From JAVBOW01 sp031550125 (GTDB lineage Bacteria > Bacteroidota > Bacteroidia > Bacteroidales > Rikenellaceae): a DNA stretch of 64,000 bases. Both the position numbers and the translations under genes were made by a program. The stretch is from contig JAVBOW010000005.1 of NCBI GenBank assembly GCA_031550125.1, forward strand, positions 56,704 through 120,703, written 5' to 3'. The notes under the pieces were generated by a model. It was given only the letters and a program-made list of their open reading frames with translations, was not told the origin of the DNA and made no database searches. Position 1 is the first letter of the stretch. Each line of letters begins with the position of its first letter. This document shows, in pieces, positions 33,833-41,460 of the stretch.

Positions 33833-34267
33833 ATGAAAAAGTTTGTGCTTTTGCTCTGTTTCATCCTGCCCGCCGGGCTGTCCCTGGCCCAGAATCTTAC
33901 CGTGGGAAGGAAAGCCCCGGAGCTGAAGATCGCCGCATGGGCCGGAGAGACTCCGCGCCTGGCGGGAATACCGTGCCTTATAGAATTCGCATTGACGGCA
34001 GGCAACCGCGCAGCCGCGCTCGACCGCCTCGCTTCTCAATATGCCGGCCGGATGAACGTCGTGGTGGTGTTTCGCGACAAAGCCCCCGAGGACGCCGAGT
34101 CGCATCTGTTCTTCGCCGGCGTAGACGACGCGGGCAAGAGTTTCGCCGCCTGTCGCGTCCAGTATGTGCCGTTCACCGTACTCGTCGACTCTTCCTGGAA
34201 AGTGGTGTGGTTTGGCAATCCCTCTTCTCTTGCTATGGAAGAGATAGATAACCTATTGAAACAGTGA
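33833..34267 (+). CDS. Exported thioredoxin-fold protein lacking CXXC
   Basis: The protein has 144 residues with signal peptide KFVLLLCFILPAGLSLAQN and a thioredoxin-like order (GRKAPELKIAAWAGETPRL, then VQYVPFTVLVDSSWKVVWFG, which is the cis-Pro region). The usual active-site CXXC position reads IEFALTAGNR, with no cysteines, so it is probably not a redox enzyme. It overlaps meaB by 4 bases (GTGA), an unexpected coupling of an exported protein and a cytoplasmic GTPase. The function is unknown. Confidence 0.7.
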   Translation: MKKFVLLLCFILPAGLSLAQNLTVGRKAPELKIAAWAGETPRLAGIPCLIEFALTAGNRAAALDRLASQYAGRMNVVVVFRDKAPEDAESHLFFAGVDDAGKSFAACRVQYVPFTVLVDSSWKVVWFGNPSSLAMEEIDNLLKQ

Positions 34268-35370
34268 CGGTAAAAATAGACCATTACGAGGACCTCCACC
34301 GCATGGAGTGCGACAGCGCCCTGATAGTCAACCAGGGCGTGGAGCAGCCGCCGGCGGTTAATCCCTCCTACCGCCGCGTCCGCCGCCGCGACTTCTCCGT
34401 GCAACAATATGTGGATGGCGTCCTTGCCGGCGACCGCACGATCCTTTCCCAGGCCATAACGCTGGTGGAGAGCCATAATCCGGCGCATTACGCCAGCGCG
34501 CAAGAGATAATCGAAGGATGCCTGCCTCACTCGGGCCGCTCGTCGCGCATAGGAATAACCGGTGTGCCGGGGGCGGGCAAATCTACTTTCATAGAGGCTG
34601 CCGGCGGGCTGATAACCGCCGGAGGGCATCGCCTGGCCGTCCTTGCCATAGACCCGAGCTCGCAGCGCAGCGGAGGGTCCATCCTGGGCGACAAGACGCG
34701 CATGGAGAGCCTGACGGCCAATCCCGACGCCTTCATCCGCCCTTCGCCTTCGGCGGGGTCGCTGGGGGGCGTTGCGCGCAAAACGCGCGAGAGCATAATT
34801 CTTTGCGAGGCCGCGGGCTTCGACATGATATTCGTCGAGACGGTGGGGGTGGGGCAGTCCGAGACGGCCGTACACTCCATGGTGGACATATTCATGCTGT
34901 TGCAGATATCGGGCGCGGGCGATGAGTTGCAGGGAATAAAACGAGGCATAATGGAGATGGCCGACCTGATAGCCATAACAAAAGCCGACGGCGAGAATAT
35001 CCACCGTGCCGGCCTTGCCAAAGCGCAGATAGCCAATGCTCTGATGCTTTTTCCGATGTCCGGGTCGGGCCACAGGCCGCAGGTGTTGACTTGCTCGTCC
35101 GCCACGGGAGAGGGAATACCCGGAGTATGGCAGGCGATAACCGAATTCCTGGATTTCACCCGCGCCAACGGATTCTTCGAGTCCAACCGCCGCCGCCAGA
35201 ATAAATATTGGATGTACGGCTCTATAGAACAGAGGATTACTGAGGATTTCTACTCCGATCCCCGCGTGGCGGCCGTCCTTGGGTCCTACGAGGAAAAGGT
35301 GCTGGATGGAAGGACAAGCTCTTTCGCTGCCGCACACGAGTTGCTCGACATTTACTTGAAAAGCAGGTAA
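34264..35370 (+). CDS. meaB: Methylmalonyl-CoA mutase-associated GTPase (MeaB/ArgK)
   Basis: The protein has 368 residues from a GTG start that overlaps the previous stop. It is a G3E-family GTPase: P-loop GVPGAGKST (about 100-108), AIDPSSQRSGGSILGDKTRM and FVETVGVGQSE. MeaB guards and reloads adenosylcobalamin in methylmalonyl-CoA mutase. An older name is ArgK. It is divergent from the epimerase-decarboxylase operon, fitting a shared succinate-propionate pathway. The C-terminal region includes a dimerisation segment. Confidence 0.93.
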   Translation: MTVKIDHYEDLHRMECDSALIVNQGVEQPPAVNPSYRRVRRRDFSVQQYVDGVLAGDRTILSQAITLVESHNPAHYASAQEIIEGCLPHSGRSSRIGITGVPGAGKSTFIEAAGGLITAGGHRLAVLAIDPSSQRSGGSILGDKTRMESLTANPDAFIRPSPSAGSLGGVARKTRESIILCEAAGFDMIFVETVGVGQSETAVHSMVDIFMLLQISGAGDELQGIKRGIMEMADLIAITKADGENIHRAGLAKAQIANALMLFPMSGSGHRPQVLTCSSATGEGIPGVWQAITEFLDFTRANGFFESNRRRQNKYWMYGSIEQRITEDFYSDPRVAAVLGSYEEKVLDGRTSSFAAAHELLDIYLKSR

Positions 35371-35494
35371 CTCCCGCCGCCGCCGTCCTGCCCGAATACA
35401 TCGAAGCCATAGAATTGTCCTGCCCGGCGGCTATCGGGAAATAGCCCCGCAGCGCCGATTGTCGGACGAATGTCGCACCAATGTCATGCCCCGT

Positions 35495-35526
35495 TTTGGC
35501 GACAGTTTAAATTACCAGTATCTTTG
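35495..35526 (+). promoter_or_regulatory. Promoter of the large MG2-like envelope gene
   Basis: TTTG (35495-35498), a 20-base spacer and TATCTTTG (35519-35526) match the consensus. The ATG is 49 bases downstream. The gap 35371-35575 holds nothing else recognised. Confidence 0.7.
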
Positions 35527-35575
35527 TAATATACAGCGTGTGTTTCTTATCCCGAAGCTCACGTAAATATAACTC

Positions 35576-38350
35576 ATGTCCCGATTTACGCAGCCGCATA
35601 TTCCTTTCGTTGGCCGGGTTTTCGCCTGTGCCGCGGCAACGTGCCTGTTCTTTCTGCCGCCTTTGCCGCTCTGCGCGGGTCGTGAGGGACTCGTCGAGGC
35701 GGACTCGGTTGCCTCGACGGGAGACAAGGCATTCAGACATTGGGTTTTAGACCGTTTCTCGGACTACTATGCGCGGGGAGTGGACGAGAAACTATACCTC
35801 CAACTCGACAAGCCTTATTACTGCGCCGGCGACACCATATGGTTCAAAGGTTATCTTGTCAACGCGGTAAGCCATATTCCCAAGCCGCTCTCCAATTACA
35901 TCTACGTTGAGCTGACAGGTCCGGCCGACACGCTCGTTTGTCGTTACAAGATCAAAGTCGACGAGTACGGATTCCATAACTGCATAGCGCTGGATGCGCG
36001 CATGACGCCCGGCTACTACTCCCTGAGGGCATATTCGCGGTGGATGCTCAACGGCGGTCCGGGGCATTTCTTTACGAAGGCGTTACGCATAGTCAACCCC
36101 CTGGACGATCGTTTCCAGGCCGACGCATCATATGAGAAGCTCGACGACGGCACGGTGAGAGCCGTGCTGTCGTTCTCTTCCGATGCCGGTCCGCTGAAAG
36201 GCAGGGCCGTACGGTGCGACATATCGTCAGCAGGACAGCTATTCCACAGCAGGGGCAGGACGGACGCCGACGGAAAGGCGGGCGTCGTCTTCACGCCCGC
36301 GGCCGGAGGCAGTACGCTGACGGTCGAGGTGGATATAAACGGCCAGGTGACGCGGCGGGCGATTATCCGCCTGCCGGACTATACCGACGATTACGACCTG
36401 CAGTTCTTTCCCGAGGGAGGTTCGCTGCTTGCAGGACGGCTTCAGCGAGTGGCTTTCAAGGCAGTAGGCGCCGCAGGCCTGTCGGTGGAGGTGGCCGGAG
36501 GCATATTCAACGGCGGTGGCGAGCAGGTGGCCGACATAGCCACTTCGCATAACGGCATGGGCGTGACGGCCATGGCGGCGCTGCCGGGAGAGCGATATTA
36601 TGCCGTGGTACGTTCGGCGGGCGGGTTGGAAAAGCGTTTCGACCTGCCCGGAAGCGTCGACGCCGGCTACGCCCTCACGGCTATCCCTATGAGGGAATCG
36701 ATAATATACGACGTCCTGCATGCCGGCGGTGCGCCCTCCGGGGGCCTGGCGTTAGTGGTGCATTGCCATGGCCGCGTGGTGGCCGTGGAGGATTGCCGGG
36801 CCGGACAGCCGGGCATAATACACACTTCCGGCTTGCCTGAAGGCGTTGCGCATATAGTCCTGGTAGACAAGGAACTTATGCAGCCGCTTTCGCAAAGGCT
36901 CGTCTACGTGCGCGGCGGCGCAAAAGACGCAGTGGATGTGGAGATAACGGCGGACAAACCCTCTTACGGCAAACGTGAAAAAGCCTGCCTTACGATCGGG
37001 CTGCACGGGGCCGATACCGTCCGCGGCGGCGTCTTTGCCGTGTCTGTGACCGATATGGGAAGCGTCCGTCCCGATTCCGCGGCAGCCGACATACGCAGTT
37101 ACCTGCTGCTTGAGTCCGACCTTAAAGGCTATATCGAAGATCCGGGCGGATATTTCGCCGACGATTCGCCCGCCACGGCTGCCAAAATGGATATACTGCT
37201 CATGACGCAGGGCTGGACGCGTTTCGACATATCGGATATCCTGGCCGGCCGTCTTGCCGGCTACGCCTGCGAACACGAGTCGTCGCAGTCCATCGGCGGC
37301 AGGGTCACGGGCTTGTCGGGCAAGGCGGCCGCAGGCGCTTCCCTGACGGTGATGGCGCCCCGCATCCGATATATGGATAAACATTTCCTTGCTCCTACGG
37401 GCAGGTTCATTCTCGACGGACTGTCGTTTCCGGACAGCACCGTGTTCATGCTGCAGGCCTCGGGCCGAACCGGCCTTTCACGCACCCTGTCGATAGAGGT
37501 GGACTCGGAGTCCTTCCCTCAGCCCTCCGCGGCTCTGCCTCCTTTGTGGCCGGGGAAACCGGAAGCCGCGATCCCCGAACTGTTCAGGACGCGCTCCAGG
37601 ATAAGGCTCGGGCTGGAGGACGGCGTAAGGGTGGTTAACTTTGAAGATATAACCGTGGCCGCGCCAAAAAAGAGCGACGAAGTGACGATCATGGGCGGCC
37701 AGGCGCATCCGGCGCGGATAGTGACGGCCGCCGATATAGATAGGCAATATGCCGCAATGACGGTCAAAGAGATGCTTTACCAGATATGGCCGCGCAGCAG
37801 ATCCGTCTCATTATATCTTATGGGCTTATATCTCGACGATATGATGATCATGCCAGACGTGTCCACCGAAGGCCTCGATCCGGAGGAGGAAGACATGGAA
37901 GATCAACTGAAAGAGCGCAGTATACTTGGCCGGACGCCTGTCGAATGGGTGGAGTCGCTGTATGTGATGGCCGGCCTGGAGGCGCTGACCTTCCTTCCTC
38001 ATCCCGACACCGTACACGATCCGAAAGAGATGCTGGCCGTATTCATAAATATGAAACGGACAGACGGCAGTTTCAGGGTAGACATGCCCTCCAGGGCCAT
38101 CGTCGCCCCGCTCGGCTTTAAAAAACCCGTGCAATTCTATCAGCCTCGCTACGACGCGCCCCTGGCCGGCGGGCAGCCCGACGTACGCGCCACGCTGTTG
38201 TGGGATCCACGCCTCAAGCCCGACGGCAACGGAGAGATGGGCGCATCGTTCTTCACTTCGGACAGCGAAGAGGGATATTACGTGCAGTTAGAGGGGATCA
38301 CCGGCTCGGGCAAGGTCTGCCGCGCCGCCCTCGTCGTAAACGGCAGGTAG
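35576..38350 (+). CDS. Large exported protein with MG2-like beta domains
   Basis: The protein has 924 residues with an N-terminal signal (FACAAATCLFFLPPLPLCAG). Early segments such as KLYLQLDKPYYCAGDTIWFK and GYYSLRAYSRWMLN match the MG2-type opening found in many Bacteroidota surface proteins, followed by repeated beta-sandwich domains. A TonB-plug-like stretch appears at residues 690-760 (VTAADIDRQYAAMTVKEMLY), but no beta-barrel follows. It ends in a small beta region (ARAALVVNGR-type tail, KVCRAALVVNGR). It is probably an outer-membrane-associated receptor-like protein of unknown ligand. It is monocistronic. Confidence 0.65.
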   Translation: MSRFTQPHIPFVGRVFACAAATCLFFLPPLPLCAGREGLVEADSVASTGDKAFRHWVLDRFSDYYARGVDEKLYLQLDKPYYCAGDTIWFKGYLVNAVSHIPKPLSNYIYVELTGPADTLVCRYKIKVDEYGFHNCIALDARMTPGYYSLRAYSRWMLNGGPGHFFTKALRIVNPLDDRFQADASYEKLDDGTVRAVLSFSSDAGPLKGRAVRCDISSAGQLFHSRGRTDADGKAGVVFTPAAGGSTLTVEVDINGQVTRRAIIRLPDYTDDYDLQFFPEGGSLLAGRLQRVAFKAVGAAGLSVEVAGGIFNGGGEQVADIATSHNGMGVTAMAALPGERYYAVVRSAGGLEKRFDLPGSVDAGYALTAIPMRESIIYDVLHAGGAPSGGLALVVHCHGRVVAVEDCRAGQPGIIHTSGLPEGVAHIVLVDKELMQPLSQRLVYVRGGAKDAVDVEITADKPSYGKREKACLTIGLHGADTVRGGVFAVSVTDMGSVRPDSAAADIRSYLLLESDLKGYIEDPGGYFADDSPATAAKMDILLMTQGWTRFDISDILAGRLAGYACEHESSQSIGGRVTGLSGKAAAGASLTVMAPRIRYMDKHFLAPTGRFILDGLSFPDSTVFMLQASGRTGLSRTLSIEVDSESFPQPSAALPPLWPGKPEAAIPELFRTRSRIRLGLEDGVRVVNFEDITVAAPKKSDEVTIMGGQAHPARIVTAADIDRQYAAMTVKEMLYQIWPRSRSVSLYLMGLYLDDMMIMPDVSTEGLDPEEEDMEDQLKERSILGRTPVEWVESLYVMAGLEALTFLPHPDTVHDPKEMLAVFINMKRTDGSFRVDMPSRAIVAPLGFKKPVQFYQPRYDAPLAGGQPDVRATLLWDPRLKPDGNGEMGASFFTSDSEEGYYVQLEGITGSGKVCRAALVVNGR

Positions 38351-38355
38351 AAAAG

Positions 38356-38553
38356 GGGATCAATTTCAATTATATGTTGGCTGCGCATATCGCGCATCAT
38401 CTTTCACTTATCCTTCTCGTTTCAAATCCTCACGGACTTCAGTCCGCTCCGGTTTGAAACTCAAACGATAAGCAAAACCTGACGCACGCTATGCGCAGCG
38501 TCGTTTTCCTGCGCCGCGCATCTTGACGCCAACCTGTTTTTCAGGTTGGTTCT
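38356..38553. repeat. Single copy of the intergenic nested-hairpin repeat
   Basis: One module with CTTATC (38408), GTTTCAAATCC, CGGAC-ttca-GTCCG, GGTTTGAAAC and GATAAG in nested order, then TATGCGCAGCGTCGTT. The outer boundary includes ATTATATGTTGGC and, at the far side, GCCAACCTGTTTTTCAGG. It fills most of the 3' gap after 38350. Confidence 0.75.
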
Positions 38554-38579
38554 AAAAAAGGGATCGGCCCGAAAATGAA

Positions 38580-38614
38580 CCGCACCCCAAAAGTCGTATG
38601 CTTTTAGGGTGCGG
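38580..38614. terminator. Terminator between the MG2-like gene and frr
   Basis: CCGCACCCCAAAAG (38580-38593) pairs with CTTTTAGGGTGCGG (38601-38614) with one mismatch and a seven-base loop. It lies between convergent genes. Confidence 0.65.
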
Positions 38615-38675
38615 CTTACGTATCCCGGCCGGGACCTGTCGTCTCCTGGCGGCCGATTCGCTTTACGGCCGTTCG

Positions 38676-39236
38676 TCAAACGGTCATTATCTCTTTTTCC
38701 TTCAGCTCCAGCAACTCTTCGAGTTTTTTGCTGAATTTCTCTATCAGTTTCTGTGATGCCTCCTCGCCGTCTTTGGCCACATCTTCCGGCATACCGTCCT
38801 TTTCTGCTTTCTTGAATGTCTCTATGGCGTCGCGGCGGGCGTTGCGCAGGCTCACGCGAGCCGTTTCGGCGTCGGCGTGTATCTGCTTTACGAGTTGCTT
38901 GCGGCGCTCCTCGGTAAGGGCGGGGATGGTGAGGCGTATCTGCTCGCCGTTATTGGAGGGGGTAAGGCCGAGGTTGCCGTTTATTATGGCCTTCTCTATG
39001 ACGGGTATCATGCCTTTCTCCCAGGGCTGTATCAACACCGTCTTGGCGTCGGGTACCGTTACGCTGGCAACCTGGGGAATACCCATCTGGCTTCCATAAT
39101 ATTCAACCATCACCCCGTTCAGGACGTTGGGGCTGGCCTTGCCTGCGCGCACGGCGGCCAGGGCGTCGGCCAGGTGGTCGATGGCCTTTTGCATCCTTTC
39201 TGACGCGGCGTCGAGAATGGTCTTGGATTCGATCAT
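38676..39236 (-). CDS. frr: Ribosome recycling factor
   Basis: The protein has 186 residues, the normal length. Signatures are RAGKASPNVLNGVMVEYYGS, PWEKGMIPVIEKAIINGNLG and RLTIPALTEERRKQLVKQIH. With EF-G it splits post-termination ribosomes. It is on the minus strand downstream of pyrH, separated from it by a thioredoxin gene; pyrH-frr proximity is a common bacterial arrangement. Confidence 0.97.
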   Translation of the reverse strand: MIESKTILDAASERMQKAIDHLADALAAVRAGKASPNVLNGVMVEYYGSQMGIPQVASVTVPDAKTVLIQPWEKGMIPVIEKAIINGNLGLTPSNNGEQIRLTIPALTEERRKQLVKQIHADAETARVSLRNARRDAIETFKKAEKDGMPEDVAKDGEEASQKLIEKFSKKLEELLELKEKEIMTV

Positions 39237-39238
39237 AA

Positions 39239-39760
39239 CTATTTCTTTTTTAGTAATTCGTCAATTTTATCCGTCAGCGCGGAAAATTCTCCCTCTTCGT
39301 ACCCGATGGAGATGAAGGCTATCTTGCCCTGGCGGTCTACCAGGAAGTTGCGCGGTATGCTGTTCTCGGCGAAGAGTCCGAATATTTTGCCGTCGGGATC
39401 GAGTCCCGCGTTGAACGTGTAGCCCTCTTTGGCGAGGAACTTCTCCACTACGTCCCTCTTTTCCCCCCTCGATATGGCCAGCAGCACGAAATCTTTACCG
39501 GCGAAACGCTCTGCTATCTCTTTCGGGACGCGCTTCAGTTCGGAGCGGCACGGCGGACACCAGGTAGCCCAGAAATTCACCAGCACCACCTGTCCTTTCA
39601 GCGAGGCCATGTCTACGGTTGCTCCGTTGACAGTTTCCACTTTGAATTGAGGAACGGCCTGTCCCTGTTTTACTTTCGTGCCGTCGCCCAGGTTGAGCGC
39701 CTGCGCGTTGATGCCTGCGGCCATCATCACGGCGCAGACCAGCGCCATAAGTTTTTTCAT
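39239..39760 (-). CDS. TlpA-family exported thioredoxin
   Basis: The protein has 173 residues with signal peptide MKKLMALVCAVMMAAGINAQ and a TlpA/ResA-like domain. The active site is WCPPC (C68, C71), followed by RSELKRVPKEI; the cis-Pro region is NSIPRNFLVDRQGK. It should keep exported cysteines reduced, for example before cytochrome c maturation. It starts 5 bases before the pyrH stop side and lies 2 bases before frr, an odd insertion in a translation and nucleotide operon. Confidence 0.9.
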   Translation of the reverse strand: MKKLMALVCAVMMAAGINAQALNLGDGTKVKQGQAVPQFKVETVNGATVDMASLKGQVVLVNFWATWCPPCRSELKRVPKEIAERFAGKDFVLLAISRGEKRDVVEKFLAKEGYTFNAGLDPDGKIFGLFAENSIPRNFLVDRQGKIAFISIGYEEGEFSALTDKIDELLKKK

Positions 39761-39765
39761 GGTTT

Positions 39766-40476
39766 CTAATCGTTTAAGACGGTTGTACCTATATTTTCGC
39801 CGGCCACAACCTTCTCGAGGTTGCCCTCGGTGTCCATGTCGAAAACCACCAGCGGCAGGCGGTTTTCGCGGCAGAGGGTGAAGGCCGTCATGTCCATCAC
39901 CTTAAGGCCGCGGCGGAATATTTCGTCGTAAGTTATCGTTTCGAAGCGGGTTGCCGAACGGTCTTTTTCCGGGTCGGCGGTGTAGATACCGTCCACGCGC
40001 GTTCCCTTGAACATTACGTCGGCCTCTATCTCTATTCCGCGCAGCGCCGAGGCTGTGTCGGTGGTGAAGTAGGGGTTGGAGGTGCCTCCGCCTATGATAA
40101 CCACGTATCCCGCCGAGAGATACTCGAGCGCCCGGGCCTTGTTGTAGAACTCGCCTATGGGTTCCATGCACACCGACGTAAGCACCTTGGCCTTTACGCC
40201 CGCCGCCTCAAGCGCCGACTGCAGGGCGAGCGAGTTGATAATGGTGGCCAGCATACCCATCTGGTCGCCTTTTACGCGGTCGAATCCGCGCTCTATGCCT
40301 TTAAGGCCGCGGAAAATGTTGCCGCCGCCGATGACTATGCCTACCTGCACTCCCTGCGCCGCCACCGCCCTGATCTGGCGGGCGTACGATTCGAGCCTCT
40401 CCTCGGAGATGCCGTTGCCTGTGCCTGCGGCCAGCGATTCGCCGCTGAGTTTAAGTAATATACGCTTGTATTTCAT
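39766..40476 (-). CDS. pyrH: UMP kinase
   Basis: The protein has 236 residues of the amino-acid-kinase fold. Motifs are YKRILLKLSGESLAAG, VGIVIGGGNIFRG, DQMGMLATIINSLALQSALE and FTTDTASALRGIEIEADVMF. It phosphorylates UMP to UDP for RNA and cell-wall precursors. It starts immediately at the stop of the OmpA lipoprotein gene (adjacent bases), so it is likely in the same transcript. Confidence 0.97.
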   Translation of the reverse strand: MKYKRILLKLSGESLAAGTGNGISEERLESYARQIRAVAAQGVQVGIVIGGGNIFRGLKGIERGFDRVKGDQMGMLATIINSLALQSALEAAGVKAKVLTSVCMEPIGEFYNKARALEYLSAGYVVIIGGGTSNPYFTTDTASALRGIEIEADVMFKGTRVDGIYTADPEKDRSATRFETITYDEIFRRGLKVMDMTAFTLCRENRLPLVVFDMDTEGNLEKVVAGENIGTTVLND

Positions 40477-41370
40477 TTATTTGGCATTTGTTTTTACCGT
40501 TTTGTTGTCCATCAGTTGCAGCAACTCGTCGAGTTTGGGCGTGAGAATTATCTCCGTGCGGCGGTTTTTGGCCCTCGCCTCGGCGGTTTTGGCCGGATTC
40601 ACCGGCAGCGACTCGCCTCTTCCTGCGGCCGTTATGCGCTCCGGCCTTATGTTTTTGTTCTCCAGCAGCAGGCGCGTTACGGTTGTGGCGCGCTTTGCGC
40701 TCAGGTCGAGATTGTCGAGCAGTTGCCCCGAGGCCCGGTATGGTACGTCGTCCGTGTGTCCTTCGACCACCACGTTTATGTCTGGATTCTGGGCCAGTAC
40801 GGTTCCCAGGTCGCGTACCGCCCGCGCGCCTTCGGGATCTATGTCGAAACTTCCCGAACGGAAAAGTAATTTGTCCTCCATGGAGACATACACTTTGCCC
40901 CCTTTCTGAGTAACGGTCAGCCCTTTGCCTTCGAATCCGAGCAGGGCGTCGGCCACTTTGCGGCGGATGGCGTCGAGAGCCTCTTCGCGCGCTTTGAGAG
41001 CCTGTTCCAACTCGGCCACGCGGCGTTCGCGGGCGTTAAGTTCGGATTGCGAAGCCTCCAGCTGACGGAGCATGCGGGCGGCCTCGGCCGAGCCGTCGGC
41101 CAGCAGGCGCTCGTAGCGGACGGCGAGCTGGTCGTATTTATATTGCAGGCCCGCCTGCGAGGCGAACAGGCGCGCCGTGTCACGCAGCAGAGCGTCGCGC
41201 TCGGCGGTAAGTCTGCCGATGCGGGCGCTCATATCGCGGTTGGAGGCCTGTGCCGCCGACAAATCGCTTTGGGCGCGCAACGCCTCCGCCTTCATCGAGT
41301 TGAACGTCCGGGTGGAGACGCACGAGACCGCCGCGATGCATAACGCCGGTATAAATATCGCCTTTCTCAT
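40477..41370 (-). CDS. OmpA-family lipoprotein
   Basis: The protein has 297 residues from the ATG at 41370, with a lipoprotein signal (MRKAIFIPALCIAAVSCVST, Cys17). A long coiled-coil region (about 25-150) is followed by a C-terminal OmpA peptidoglycan-binding domain with VVEGHTDDVPYRASGQ and ARAKNRRTEIIL. It tethers the outer membrane to peptidoglycan. An ATG at 41415 would add 15 residues before the signal and is less likely. Confidence 0.9.
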   Translation of the reverse strand: MRKAIFIPALCIAAVSCVSTRTFNSMKAEALRAQSDLSAAQASNRDMSARIGRLTAERDALLRDTARLFASQAGLQYKYDQLAVRYERLLADGSAEAARMLRQLEASQSELNARERRVAELEQALKAREEALDAIRRKVADALLGFEGKGLTVTQKGGKVYVSMEDKLLFRSGSFDIDPEGARAVRDLGTVLAQNPDINVVVEGHTDDVPYRASGQLLDNLDLSAKRATTVTRLLLENKNIRPERITAAGRGESLPVNPAKTAEARAKNRRTEIILTPKLDELLQLMDNKTVKTNAK

Positions 41371-41444
41371 CTGTCGCTTGCATTTAACGATACGAAGATA
41401 AGAATTTTTCGCCAAAAGCGCTGCAACGTATGGCTTTTTAGATG

Positions 41445-41452
41445 TATATTTG
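41445..41452 (+). promoter_or_regulatory. -7 box immediately before dxs
   Basis: TATATTTG ends 8 bases before the dxs ATG. If used, transcription would start within about 0-5 bases of the start codon, giving a near-leaderless message. Confidence 0.5.
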
Positions 41453-41460
41453 TAATCTGT

